Notes: a model not told the origin generated them from the letters alone. DNA of 64,000 nucleotides from Streptomyces sp. NWU339 (GCF_003143855.1 NZ_QFRK01000002.1:62001-126000), one strand, 5' to 3'. Numbered from the stretch's first letter, positions 17,059 through 25,874 are shown. Program-made: numbers and translations.

Positions 17059-18143
17059 TGCACACCACCCCCGACGGCATCGAGGTCGTCGCCGATCGGG
17101 AGACCGCCGACCGGCTGACCGTCCCGCCCCTGCTCGTCGTCGACGAGATCACCGACTTCCTCGACAAGCACGGCATCGGCAGCGGCCCCCTCGCCTGGGG
17201 ACGCATCGGCGACGGTCACTCCAACGTCACCTATCTGCTCCGGCGCGGCGACGCCTCCGTCGTCCTGCGCCGCGGGCCGCGCCCGCCGCTGCCCAGGTCC
17301 ACCCACGACATGGTCCGCGAGGCCCGGATCCAGCAGGCCGTGGGCGGCCACGGAGTGCCGGTGCCGGAGATCCTCGCCATCTGCGAGGACGACTCGGTGC
17401 TCGGAGTGCCCTTCTACCTGATGGGGCATCTCGACGGCACCGTCATCACCGACGCCGTCCCCGCCCACCTCGACACACCGGAACGGCGCCGGGCCACCGG
17501 CCTGGCGGTCGTCGACGCCCTCGTCGGCCTGCACCGCGTCGACGTCACCCGGGGCGAACTCGCCTCCTTCGGACGGCCCGAGGGCTATCTGGCCCGGCAG
17601 GTGGAGCGCTTCGCGGGCCTGTGGGAGGTCAACACCACCCGCAGCCTGCCGGCGGTGGCCCGGCTCGCCGACTGGCTCGCCGGCAACCTGCCCGTCAGCC
17701 AGGCCGCCACGGTGGTGCACGGCGACTACCGCATGGGCAACCTGATGTTCGCGCCCGAAGGCCCGCCCCGGCTGCTGGCCGTCCTCGACTGGGAGATGGC
17801 CACCCTCGGCGATCCCCTGGCCGACCTCGGCTACCTCACGGCCACGTATGCCGAGCCGGGACAACCCGTCACCCCGCTCGAACTCACCCCCGTCACAGGC
17901 GAGGAGGGGTATCCGACGCGCGCCGAGCTGGTCCGGCGCTACCACGCGGGCATGGACCACCTCGATCTCACCGCCCTCCCCTGGTACCAGACGCTCGCGC
18001 TGTGGAAGGCGGCGATCTTCTGCGAGGCCATCCACACCCGGTGGCTGCGCGGGGAGCGCCCGCACGACCGCACCTTCGGACCGTCGCTGGAGACAGGGGT
18101 GCCCCTCCTGCTGGAGGCGGCCGCCGCCCACGCCGCCCGCTGA
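17058..18143 (+). CDS. APH-like phosphotransferase (4-hydroxyacyl-CoA kinase candidate, LvaA-like)
   Basis: 361-residue aminoglycoside-phosphotransferase-fold kinase. The catalytic loop VVHGDYRMGNLMF and the metal-binding DWEMATLGDPLADLGY are clear; VVLRRGPRPPLPRSTHDM is the N-lobe segment usual for the ACAD-linked subfamily. This subfamily phosphorylates hydroxyacyl-CoA rather than antibiotics. Starts inside the upstream stop (TGATG), so translation is coupled to the dehydrogenase. An antibiotic-resistance role is unlikely given context. Confidence 0.88.
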   Translation: MHTTPDGIEVVADRETADRLTVPPLLVVDEITDFLDKHGIGSGPLAWGRIGDGHSNVTYLLRRGDASVVLRRGPRPPLPRSTHDMVREARIQQAVGGHGVPVPEILAICEDDSVLGVPFYLMGHLDGTVITDAVPAHLDTPERRRATGLAVVDALVGLHRVDVTRGELASFGRPEGYLARQVERFAGLWEVNTTRSLPAVARLADWLAGNLPVSQAATVVHGDYRMGNLMFAPEGPPRLLAVLDWEMATLGDPLADLGYLTATYAEPGQPVTPLELTPVTGEEGYPTRAELVRRYHAGMDHLDLTALPWYQTLALWKAAIFCEAIHTRWLRGERPHDRTFGPSLETGVPLLLEAAAAHAAR

Positions 18144-18216
18144 CCGTGCCCCCTCACCACGCATCGCCGTGACGCACTGCCCTCGCCCCTGCCCGCCCCA
18201 GAGCAAAGGAGCTCTC

Positions 18217-19536
18217 GTGAGCGACGTACAGACACATCGTGGTGCGCCGGACGGAGCCGGAGCCCAGACCGGGCTCTCGCTGCGCGCCAAGCGCAAGTCC
18301 CTCATCGCCAGCACGGTCGGCAACGTCCTCGAGTGGTACGAGTGGAGCGCGTACGCCGTCTTCACTCCGTTCATCGCCACGGCCATGTTCAACTCCCAGG
18401 ACTCGGTGTCCGCGCTGTTGTCCACCCTCGCGGTCTTCGCGGTCGGCTTCCTCATGCGGCCCCTGGGCGGCATCGTCTTCGGCCGGGTCGCCGACCGGCG
18501 CGGGCGCAAGTTCGTGCTGGTCACCACCATGCTGATGATGGCCGGCGGCAGCCTCGTCATCGGCTTCCTCCCCTCGTACGCCTCCATCGGCGCCTGGGCC
18601 TCGCTGATCCTGCTGCTGGCCCGGGTGGTGCAGGGATTCGCGCACGGCGGCGAGTCCGCCACCGCCAACACCTACGTGGCGGAGATCGCGCCCAGCCACC
18701 GGCGCGGCATGTGGGGCAGCATCGTCTTCGTCGCCATCTTCGGTGGCTCCGTCGTCGCCTACACCGTGGGCGGCGTGGTCACCTCCACCCTGACGGAGAG
18801 CGCCGTAGCCGACTGGGGCTGGCGCATCCCGTTCTTCCTCGGCGCGTTCCTCGCGCTGGCGGCGCTGTACCTGCGTCGCAGCATGGACGAGAGCGACGTG
18901 TTCGAGAACCAGCAGTCCGGCCCGGAGGACGCCGGCCGGCAGGTCTCCCGCAAGCAGGTGACCCGGTCGGTGCTGCTGGTCATCCTGATGACGTCCGGCA
19001 TCACCTCGGCCCACTACACCTGGACCTCGTACGTCTCCACCTACGCCATCACCCAGCACGGCATGGACCCCGGCGTCGCCTACTGGTGCTCCGTCGCGGC
19101 CCAGTGCATCGCGCTGGCGACGCTGCCGTTGTGGGGACACGTCTCCGACCGGGTCGGCCGCCGACCGATGCTGATCGGCTTCGTGGTGCTGATGACGGCG
19201 CTGCACATGCCGCTCACCGGGATGATCGGCTCGGCGGGCTGGACGCTCTTCGTCGCCGCCACGGTGGCGCTCGTCATCGTGGCCATCCCCGGCGCGCTGC
19301 TGTCGGCCACCATGTCGGAGACCTTCCCGACCAAGGTGCGCACCCAGGGCATCGGTTTCGCCTACTCCATCTCCGTCGCCCTCTTCGGCGGTACCGCCCC
19401 CTACCTCAACCAGCTCTTCATCGACCTGAAGATGGCGCAGCTGTCCGAGTTCTACATCATGGTGCTGTGTCTCTGCACCGGTGTCGCCGTCTACCTGATG
19501 AAGGAGACCAAGGGCATCGAGCTGAAGAACGCCTGA
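18217..19536 (+). CDS. MFS transporter, metabolite:H+ symporter (MHS) type
   Basis: 439 residues, 12 predicted membrane helices. Motifs NVLEWYEWSAYAVF, GGIVFGRVADRRGRKFVL (motif A) and GHVSDRVGRRPML mark the metabolite/H+ symporter branch that imports small carboxylates. GTG start after AAAGGAG. Last gene of the acyl-CoA operon, 73 nt after the kinase, so it probably imports the acid activated by the synthetase. A strong hairpin follows. Confidence 0.9.
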   Translation: MSDVQTHRGAPDGAGAQTGLSLRAKRKSLIASTVGNVLEWYEWSAYAVFTPFIATAMFNSQDSVSALLSTLAVFAVGFLMRPLGGIVFGRVADRRGRKFVLVTTMLMMAGGSLVIGFLPSYASIGAWASLILLLARVVQGFAHGGESATANTYVAEIAPSHRRGMWGSIVFVAIFGGSVVAYTVGGVVTSTLTESAVADWGWRIPFFLGAFLALAALYLRRSMDESDVFENQQSGPEDAGRQVSRKQVTRSVLLVILMTSGITSAHYTWTSYVSTYAITQHGMDPGVAYWCSVAAQCIALATLPLWGHVSDRVGRRPMLIGFVVLMTALHMPLTGMIGSAGWTLFVAATVALVIVAIPGALLSATMSETFPTKVRTQGIGFAYSISVALFGGTAPYLNQLFIDLKMAQLSEFYIMVLCLCTGVAVYLMKETKGIELKNA

Positions 19537-19550
19537 GGCGCGCCCCCGGA

Positions 19551-19596
19551 GGTCCGGTCTCGGCACCCGGAGAACCGAGCGTGCCGAGACCGGACC
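19551..19596. terminator. Bidirectional hairpin between MFS and chitinase genes
   Basis: Arms GGTCCGGTCTCGGCAC and GTGCCGAGACCGGACC (16 bp, perfect) with a 14-nt loop, placed between convergent stops. No long T-run, as is common in Streptomyces. Confidence 0.85.
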
Positions 19597-19611
19597 ACTC
19601 CCTCTTACGGG

Positions 19612-21369
19612 TTACGGCAGGGCGTGGACGTGGGGGCCGACCGCGTTGGACCAGGCGTTGCCGGCGGTGGCGTCCCAGTTGGTGGACCAGGTCATGGCGC
19701 CGCGCAGGCCCGGGTAGGTCCTGGAGGGCTTGAAGGAGCCGCAGTTGGTGCCGCGCGTCAGGCAGTCCAGGGCGTTGTTCACCACGGCCGGGGAGACGTA
19801 GCCGCTGCCCGCGCCGCGGGTGGAGGCCGGGAGGCCGAGGCCCACCTGGGACGGGTCGAGGCCGCCCTCCAGCTGGATGCAGGCCAGCGCGGTCAGGAAG
19901 TCCACCGAGCCCTGGCTGTAGACCTTGCCGTCGCAGCCCAGCATCGAACCGCTGTTGTAGTACTGCATGTTGACGACTGTGAGGATGTCCTTCACGTTCA
20001 GCGCGGTCTGGAAGTAGGAGTTGGACGTGGACTGCATGTCGATGGTCTGCGGAGCCATCGTCAGGATCATGCCCGGGCCCGCCTTCGCGGACAGCGACCG
20101 CAGCGCCTGCGTCATGTAGGTCGCGTTGAGACCGTTCTCCAGGTCGATGTCGACGCCGTCGAAGCCGTACTCCTGCATCACGGCGTACACGGAGTTCGCG
20201 AAGTTCGTCGCGGAGGTGGGGTTGTTCACCGACACGGTGCCCAGTTCGCCGCCCACCGAGATGACGACCTTCTTGCCGGCCGCCTGCTTGGCCCGCACGT
20301 CCGCCTTGAACCGGTCGACGGTGTAGCCGTTCAGGCCGGCCGTGTCCAGGTTGAAGGTGACCGCTCCCGGCGTGCCCGTCGCGTCGGCGAAGGCGACCGC
20401 GATGATGTCGTACTGCGCCGGGACGTCCGAGATGCGCTGCACCGCCGCGCCGTTGTTGAAGTTCTGCCAGTAGCCGGTCACCGCGTGCTTGGGCAGACCA
20501 CCGCCTCCGCCACCGTTCTCCCTCGTCCGGGCCGTCACCGCCGTCGACTTCGTCGACTCGCCCGCCGCGTTGGTGGCGGCCACCTGGAAGGAGTACGACG
20601 TCGAGGCCGCGAGGCCGGTCACCGTCGCCGACGTGCCCGACACCGCCGTCACCTTCGTACCGTCGCGGTAGACGGTGTAACCGGTCGCGCCCGACACCGC
20701 GTTCCACGCCAGCGACACCGACGAGGACGTCGTACCGGAGACGCTGAGGCCGCCCGGCGTGGCCGGGACCGTGGGCTGCGGGTCACCGCCACCGCCCCCG
20801 TCGGGGCCGAAGACCGACAGGTCGTCCGCGTAGTAGGCCTGCTGCCCGTACCAGCCGTGGGTGTAGACGGTCACCGAGGTGGTCGCGGAGCCGGTCCGGA
20901 AGCTCGTCGTCAGATGCTTCCAGCTGCTGGAGTCCGGGGTCCAGGTCGAGACGTCCGTCGTGCCGGTGCCGGTCACGCCCAGGTAGGCGTAGCCGCCCTG
21001 CACCCAGGAGCTCAGGGAGTACGTGGAGTCGGGCCGCACCGCGACGGTCTGCGTGCAGCGGGCGTTGTCCTGTCCGGACGGTGTGGCCTTGAGCGCGGCC
21101 GTGCCGCCGTGCACGGGGGACGAGACGGTCGTCCCGCTGTTCGCCGAGCAGGTCCAGTTACTCAGGCCCGCCTCGAAGCCGGCGTTCCTGACGTTGTTGA
21201 CGTCCGCCGCGACCGCCTGGCCCGCGCCTGCGAGGGGGAGGGTGAGAGCCAGGGCGGAGACGAGGGCGCCCGCCCACAGACGTCTGCGCCTGGGTCCTGG
21301 CGTGCTGGGTGCGCGATCCACTGGGGCCTCCGGTGGGGGAGAAGGAGAGGAGGGAACGATGGTGGCCAC
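19612..21369 (-). CDS. Secreted GH18 chitinase with CBM and fibronectin type III domains
   Basis: 585 residues: a signal peptide ending near AVAA (about 1-55), an N-terminal carbohydrate-binding module (about 56-188, NAGFEAGLSNWTC...YYADDLSVFG), a Gly/Pro linker, an FnIII domain (about 203-285), a Gly linker and a GH18 catalytic domain. The catalytic motif DGVDIDLE is at 404-411, with the Glu acid at 411. It degrades chitin outside the cell. The GTG start has a long Pro-rich pre-signal; GTG at 21369 is followed by a Arg cluster and hydrophobic core typical of secretion. Promoter carries the chitinase repeat elements. Confidence 0.94.
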   Translation of the reverse strand: MATIVPSSPSPPPEAPVDRAPSTPGPRRRRLWAGALVSALALTLPLAGAGQAVAADVNNVRNAGFEAGLSNWTCSANSGTTVSSPVHGGTAALKATPSGQDNARCTQTVAVRPDSTYSLSSWVQGGYAYLGVTGTGTTDVSTWTPDSSSWKHLTTSFRTGSATTSVTVYTHGWYGQQAYYADDLSVFGPDGGGGGDPQPTVPATPGGLSVSGTTSSSVSLAWNAVSGATGYTVYRDGTKVTAVSGTSATVTGLAASTSYSFQVAATNAAGESTKSTAVTARTRENGGGGGGLPKHAVTGYWQNFNNGAAVQRISDVPAQYDIIAVAFADATGTPGAVTFNLDTAGLNGYTVDRFKADVRAKQAAGKKVVISVGGELGTVSVNNPTSATNFANSVYAVMQEYGFDGVDIDLENGLNATYMTQALRSLSAKAGPGMILTMAPQTIDMQSTSNSYFQTALNVKDILTVVNMQYYNSGSMLGCDGKVYSQGSVDFLTALACIQLEGGLDPSQVGLGLPASTRGAGSGYVSPAVVNNALDCLTRGTNCGSFKPSRTYPGLRGAMTWSTNWDATAGNAWSNAVGPHVHALP

Positions 21370-21380
21370 CGCTGGGGATA

Positions 21381-21423
21381 CAAAATGGTCCAGACCAATA
21401 GGCTTGTCAATGGGTCCGGACCA
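21381..21423 (-). promoter_or_regulatory. Chitinase promoter: 12-bp direct repeats (DasR-like) around -35 TTGACA
   Basis: Read leftward: TGGTCCGGACCC (21423-21412), TTGACA as -35 (21410-21405), then TGGTCTGGACCA (21397-21386) in the spacer, and CATTTT as a weak -10. The paired 12-mers match the repeats known from Streptomyces chitinase promoters and the DasR-responsive element core TGGTCTAGACCA. Regulation by N-acetylglucosamine through DasR is inferred from that. Confidence 0.85.
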
Positions 21424-21485
21424 TTCATCGGCCCCTCAGGCCGGCCACCTGCCGTGCTTCCCCGCTGCCCTGTGTCGCTTGCGCG

Positions 21486-21920
21486 TCAATCCCGTGCCTT
21501 CCACAAGCGGTCCAGCAGCACCCCCAGCACACAACCCGCCAGCAGCACGCCCGTCGACAACCAGAACGCGAGCGTCCCGACCCCCGCCCGGTCCCAGTGC
21601 AGTGACAGGGTGAGCACCTGGGCCGCGACCGGCACCGCGCAGGCCGCCGCCGCGTGCCGCGGCGGCACCTCCCGCCACGGCTCCGGATGCACCGACGCCG
21701 CCGCCCATGTCGCCAGCACCACGCACACCAGGTTCGGCAGATGCACCAGCCCCAGCGCCGCCCCGAACGACCCGACGCCCTCCGGGCCCAGCAGGTGGTC
21801 GTACACCAGTGTCCCCTGCACCGCCGCCGTGACGACCAGGACGATCACGCCCGCCGCCCACGACCGTACGAGCGCGAGGGCGGGCGAGCCGGCCCGCGTC
21901 GGGGTGTCGTAGCGGGTCAT
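21486..21920 (-). CDS. Small membrane protein, unknown function
   Basis: 144 residues with about four hydrophobic helices (for example SWAAGVIVLVVTAAVQGTLV, LPNLVCVVLATWAA and FWLSTGVLLAGCVLGVLL). No known domain recognised. Its ATG overlaps the stop of the upstream frameshifted DUF3592-like gene (TGATG) and has GGAGAGG upstream, so it belongs to the same leftward unit as the lipoprotein gene. Confidence 0.75.
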   Translation of the reverse strand: MTRYDTPTRAGSPALALVRSWAAGVIVLVVTAAVQGTLVYDHLLGPEGVGSFGAALGLVHLPNLVCVVLATWAAASVHPEPWREVPPRHAAAACAVPVAAQVLTLSLHWDRAGVGTLAFWLSTGVLLAGCVLGVLLDRLWKARD

Positions 21921-22350
21921 CAGGAACCTCTCCGTATCTCGAAGTACAGGACCACCGCGAAACCCACGGTCGCCATACCGCATCCCACGACGACGGCGGG
22001 CGGTCCCAGCACCGGCGACCGCGTGCCCCGGTCCGCCGCCGTCGCGGATCCCTCCGGATCCTGTGGGTCGTACGTCACGGTCACCGGCGTGCCCTTCTGC
22101 GTCGACCAACCGGCCAGGTCCTCGACTCGGCCCGAGTGCCGTCGGCCGTGCAGAAGGCGGAGAAGTGGCGCCGGGCGTCCGAGCGGTGGTACGGCTTGCT
22201 CTTCACCCGCACGCACCCGCCGCCGGTGCGCACCCCGCGCCGCAGTACCCGCGCCACCGTCACCAGCCACCGCGCGTACGTCGACGCCGGCCGGCCGGAC
22301 AACGCCACGAGCAGAGCGGGTACGACGTACCCGGCGCCCGGCACCTCCAC
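21920..22350 (-). pseudogene. DUF3592-like membrane protein gene with an internal frameshift
   Basis: Two frames must be joined to rebuild one protein. The first frame from GTG 22350 encodes an N-terminal hydrophobic segment and SKPYHRSDARRHFSAFCTADGTRA. The second continues with DLAGWSTQKGTPVTVTYDPQDPEG, a membrane helix (VVVGCGMATVGFAVVLYF) and a stop at 21920. The break is near 22124-22132, where one base missing or two extra bases would restore the frame. The reconstructed N-TM, beta-rich middle and C-TM layout fits DUF3592. It may be a real mutation or a sequencing error. Confidence 0.65.
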
Positions 22351-22369
22351 GGCCAGTGCACCTCCATGG

Positions 22370-22945
22370 CTAGTGGACCTCCACCGACTCGACGATCCGC
22401 CGTACATCGGCGTCGGAGAGCTTCCCCCGCTGGGCGTCGATCCGGACCTGGAAGGTCTGCTCGGCGGAGTCCAGGCCGGTCAGGATCACGCCGTTCACAG
22501 GTGTGCCCTCGGGCGGTCCGCCGTCCCCGCCGGCGGCCTTGAAGGTGAAGTCGATCCGGCGGGCCTCGTCCGTGCCGGCCAGCTCGACCTCCTTCTGGCC
22601 CTTGACGTCCGCGCCCATCTGGATGCCGGCCTCGGCGGCGATGGCCGCCCGTTCGGCGGAGTCCGCCTGGGTGAAGCCGAGCTGCACGGTGATCAGCGAG
22701 ACGGTCCTGCCGCCCTCCGTGCGCTCGGCCGCGGCCGCGTTGAACTTGCTGCGCTCTGCCGCGCTCTGCTCCTCGTACCCCTCGGGGTACGACACGGAGA
22801 CACCCTTGGTCTTCAGCGTCCCCCAGCCGTCCGGCACCGAGGCGGAGCCGGAGGCGGAGTCGTCCGTGCCGCAGCCGGAGAGGGCGAGGGTGAGGGCCAG
22901 CAGGCCGGTGGTCAGGTACGTACTGCGGGGCTTCGGATGAGTCAT
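22370..22945 (-). CDS. Secreted lipoprotein, unknown function
   Basis: 191 residues. The lipobox LALSGC follows a short n-region and hydrophobic core, so Cys24 or so should be lipidated. The mature part (VPDGWGTLKTKGVSVSYPEGY...) resembles the LpqN/mog1-like group of small extracytoplasmic domains. AAGGAG lies upstream of the ATG. It follows the large prepilin-like gene by 21 nt in the same direction, so the two may be co-transcribed. Confidence 0.8.
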   Translation of the reverse strand: MTHPKPRSTYLTTGLLALTLALSGCGTDDSASGSASVPDGWGTLKTKGVSVSYPEGYEEQSAAERSKFNAAAAERTEGGRTVSLITVQLGFTQADSAERAAIAAEAGIQMGADVKGQKEVELAGTDEARRIDFTFKAAGGDGGPPEGTPVNGVILTGLDSAEQTFQVRIDAQRGKLSDADVRRIVESVEVH

Positions 22946-22966
22946 CGGTGCGGGCTCCTTGTCCGG

Positions 22967-24535
22967 TCAGTCGGCACAGTAGCTATAGGGGACGTAGGAG
23001 CGGTTGTTCCCCTTGGGGGCGCCGAGGAACTGCGCGTCGGTCAGGGTCTCCGCCTTCTGCTCGGTGCTGATGGACAGGCCGAGGCTGAGCCCGAGGTTCA
23101 GTTCGAAGCCGTACTCGGCGGCGTTCACCTCGCCCGTGTAGTTCATCCGGCTCGACTTGCCCTTGTCGAACATCAGCTGCCCGAACGGGTCGTCGGCACC
23201 GGGGCGGTCGGTGGGCGCGTTGTCGTTGAACATGTACTGGAACGGTGTCCCGAACTGCTCGTTGTTGCCGTCGAGCCATTGCTCGGCGATCGCCCGGTCC
23301 TGGTCGCCGGCCGGTCCCGGGTCGAAGGCCAGGGTGTTGGTGACGATCTCGACCCCGTTGGGGCTGTCCGTGCCCTTCACGCTCGAGCTCCCGCCCCGCT
23401 TGTCCTTCCCGCTCCGGCCGTTGTCGCCGCCCAGCTTGGCGCCGTCCTTCTGGCTGCCCTCCTCGACAGTGCGGGTGGTGTCGATGCGGATCAGCTTGCC
23501 GGTGGTCTTGTCGTAGGTGACGGTGATGGTGCCGGTCTGCGTGGTGTTCGCCGAGGCGTCGCCGTTGAGCGCGCCCGCCTCGTAGCTCCCCTTGGCGCCG
23601 TACTCGATGGACGAGGAGTACGTGTACGACCTGGTGTTCTTGTACGCGTTGTCGGTCCAGGTGACCTCGGGGGCGTACTTGAAGTTGCCGCTGAGCGTGG
23701 CGCTCAGTTTCTTCTCGTCGGCCACCGAGAACTTCAGGCCGGCCGCTGCCGAGGCCTCCAGGTTCACCTTGCCGTAAGTGATCTTCCGGTTGTCACCGAG
23801 GTCGTTCTCGATCCGCTCCCGCGTCTCCTCCTCGTCCTTCAGCGGGCCGGTCCCGAACAGGTAGAGGATGCTGTCGCTCAGGGCCACCTCCCCGCCGTGC
23901 GGTGACCTCCGCCGCATCTCGTACATCTGCAGCGTCTCGACGTCGTCCCGGAACCGCTGGGCCTCCTCGGGGCTCTCGAAGACCCAGGTGTCACCGTTGG
24001 TGACCTTGATGCCGAGGCCGAGCTCCACCTTGTCGGTGCCGAACTTGCCGACCTTCATGCCGGGCTTGAAGTCCTTCTTGGCCGCTACGGACGCCGCGTC
24101 GGTGAAGGTCAGGTACACCATCTCGTCGTTGTCGTCGACCTTGCCGTCGCCGTTGACGTCCGTCTTCGCCTTGACCCGCTGTTCCTGGAAGCCGTACTCG
24201 TTGCCGATCTCCCAGAAGGCGATCTTCACCTTCGAGCCCGCCTTGTCGGTGACCGAGGAGACCTGGCACAGCGCCGGCTCGAAGTCGGCGTCGGTGAGCG
24301 GCTTGCCCTGCTCGTTCCCGCCGTTCCCACCGGTTCCGCAGTTCCCGCCGCCGGTGACCCGGCAGACCTGGGCCGCGATCTCGTCGTAGACCGACTGCCC
24401 GATGCCCGTGGCGGAGACCGCCAGGACGATGGCGGCACTGACCACGACCATCCCGAGATACTCCGGGGCACTCGCCCCCCGGTCGTCCCGGACGTGTCTG
24501 TGTCGCCCGCCCGTCCGTATGCCCCCGCGAGCCAT
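22967..24535 (-). CDS. Large secreted protein with prepilin-like (class III) N-terminus and EF-hand-like loop
   Basis: 522 residues. The N-terminus RDDRGASAPEYLGMV VVSAAIVLAV has the prepilin pattern: a Gly20 before the hydrophobic stretch, Glu at +5 and Tyr at +6, almost the same as the Flp pilin at 34607. A Gly/Asn-rich linker follows with Cys pairs, then an EF-hand-like loop DVNGDGKVDDNDE (about 126-138), and a long beta-rich region ending NRSYVPYSYCAD. It could be a minor pilin or tip adhesin of the neighbouring Tad pilus. GAGGAGG precedes the ATG. The upstream GGGCCC array is shared with the pilin gene. No enzymatic motif seen. Confidence 0.85.
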   Translation of the reverse strand: MARGGIRTGGRHRHVRDDRGASAPEYLGMVVVSAAIVLAVSATGIGQSVYDEIAAQVCRVTGGGNCGTGGNGGNEQGKPLTDADFEPALCQVSSVTDKAGSKVKIAFWEIGNEYGFQEQRVKAKTDVNGDGKVDDNDEMVYLTFTDAASVAAKKDFKPGMKVGKFGTDKVELGLGIKVTNGDTWVFESPEEAQRFRDDVETLQMYEMRRRSPHGGEVALSDSILYLFGTGPLKDEEETRERIENDLGDNRKITYGKVNLEASAAAGLKFSVADEKKLSATLSGNFKYAPEVTWTDNAYKNTRSYTYSSSIEYGAKGSYEAGALNGDASANTTQTGTITVTYDKTTGKLIRIDTTRTVEEGSQKDGAKLGGDNGRSGKDKRGGSSSVKGTDSPNGVEIVTNTLAFDPGPAGDQDRAIAEQWLDGNNEQFGTPFQYMFNDNAPTDRPGADDPFGQLMFDKGKSSRMNYTGEVNAAEYGFELNLGLSLGLSISTEQKAETLTDAQFLGAPKGNNRSYVPYSYCAD

Positions 24536-24874
24536 ACGGCACCCCTCCTCGCCCAGCAGCCTCGGTGTGGACCGCGAGCGTATGTACGGTCGTGGCCGGA
24601 AAGCGTGGGCCCGAGGGCCCAAACCGGGCCCAGTGTCAAAGCGGCGCACAGGGCCCACTCGTCCCGTGCCGAATTGAGCCCGCCAAGATGCTCTACGTGT
24701 CCCGTTTTGGAGCGTCTTGCGTGATGCCCGTTGCCGTTCGGCTACACAAACGCTGTTCTCCGGTCATGAAGCCGCGGATACAGTGCGGACGTAGTGACGC
24801 TGTGGAGTGGACGCGGTGCGCCTGGTGAAACAACCGGTGGGCCGCTGGGCAGGGGAAGAACGGGGGAACCGCGC
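24536..24874. other. Divergent promoter region between prepilin-like gene and Tad locus
   Basis: 339 bases without a supported gene. It contains a cluster of four GGGCCC boxes (separate entry) on the left and presumably promoters for both directions. Nothing else structured stands out. Confidence 0.7.
24607..24656 (-). promoter_or_regulatory. GGGCCC box array upstream of prepilin-like gene
   Basis: GGGCCC occurs at 24607, 24615, 24626 and 24651. Read in the direction of the leftward gene, the three proximal boxes run TGGGCCCGG-TTTGGGCCC-TCGGGCCC. That order and spacing match the array in front of the Flp pilin (34484-34509). Likely operator for a regulator common to both genes; the NarL-type response regulator at 33512 is one candidate. 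Confidence 0.7.
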
Positions 24875-25741
24875 GTGCCAACCGCCATCGCTGTGACCGG
24901 CGCCGACCTGGCGCTGCCGCCGCAGGACGAACGAACCCTGCCGGCCGTCGTGCTGCAGGACATCGAAACCCGCCCGCTCGAACAGGCGCTGACCGATCTG
25001 CAGACGCTCATCGAGCAGCACGGGCACGTCATCGTGGTCTCGTCCCCGGCCGCGCCCACCGCCGTCCAGCGGCGGTTGCACAGCCTGCGCTCCCTGCTGG
25101 AGACCGACCGGATCGCGCTCTTCCAGCCCGACCTGCCACCGCTCGGACTGGCCGTCCTGGCCCGCCAGTTGCGGCAGCTGGCCTCGTGCGATCTCAGCCC
25201 CGGCGTGCTGGCCTCGGCCGGCCGGCTGCTGGTCCACTACATCCACGCCGGCGCCCTGCTGGGTTCGGTCGCCCGGCTCGACCGCGTCCCCGTGAACCTG
25301 AAGCAGCACGCCAAGTCCTGGCTCCCGGGCAGCCAGTTCGCCGTACTCGCCCACCCTCATCCGCAGCTCGTGCGCCTCGGCCCGGAAGCCGCACTGGACG
25401 GACCGGAGTTCGGCACGTGGATGCTCGTTGCCAAGGGCCAGCTCCAGTCCGACTGGGTCACCGGCACCCTGGCCCCGTCCTGGAGCGTGCAGGGGCTGCG
25501 CGAGGCGCCACTGCCGACCGCGTCCCCGGGGTGGTGGGGAACCGGCAAGCTGATCGAGTTCTGCACCTACCTGCCCGACCTGTCCGTTCTGTATCAACTG
25601 GTCACGTCCGTGCGGCGCGGTGTCTGCCACTGGTGCGGCCTCGACGTCCTCGGCGACCGGTGCGTGTTCTGTTCGGCCACCCCGCCCGGCCACGACGCCC
25701 CGCCCCAACCCCGCCCCGGGAACCGGACGGCCGCCGGGTGA
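24875..25741 (+). CDS. Conserved hypothetical protein at head of Tad locus, C-terminal zinc-ribbon-like motif
   Basis: 288 residues, no signal peptide. The Leu-rich helical body (residues about 20-240) is not a family I can name. The C-terminus has CHWCGLDVLGDRCVFC, a four-Cys ribbon of two CxxC knuckles that could bind zinc. GTG with a GGGGGAA upstream is preferred over an in-frame GTG 27 codons earlier. It lies 133 nt before the CpaB-like gene in the same direction and may be part of the pilus operon. Confidence 0.7.
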   Translation: MPTAIAVTGADLALPPQDERTLPAVVLQDIETRPLEQALTDLQTLIEQHGHVIVVSSPAAPTAVQRRLHSLRSLLETDRIALFQPDLPPLGLAVLARQLRQLASCDLSPGVLASAGRLLVHYIHAGALLGSVARLDRVPVNLKQHAKSWLPGSQFAVLAHPHPQLVRLGPEAALDGPEFGTWMLVAKGQLQSDWVTGTLAPSWSVQGLREAPLPTASPGWWGTGKLIEFCTYLPDLSVLYQLVTSVRRGVCHWCGLDVLGDRCVFCSATPPGHDAPPQPRPGNRTAAG

Positions 25742-25874
25742 GGCCCGAACACACGCGGCGCGCCGCGGTACCCGTGGCCCGGGGATCCTGCCCACGCCCG
25801 CCCGGGCGCCTGTTCACCACGCTCACCCCACCCGACTCCGCTCGACCGATATCCCCAATGAGGTTGCACGGTTC

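Noticed and set aside
17058..18143. Aminoglycoside phosphotransferase resistance gene
   Set aside because: Fold is the same but it is translationally coupled to an ACAD11-like dehydrogenase in a catabolic operon and has the ACAD-linked N-lobe sequence.
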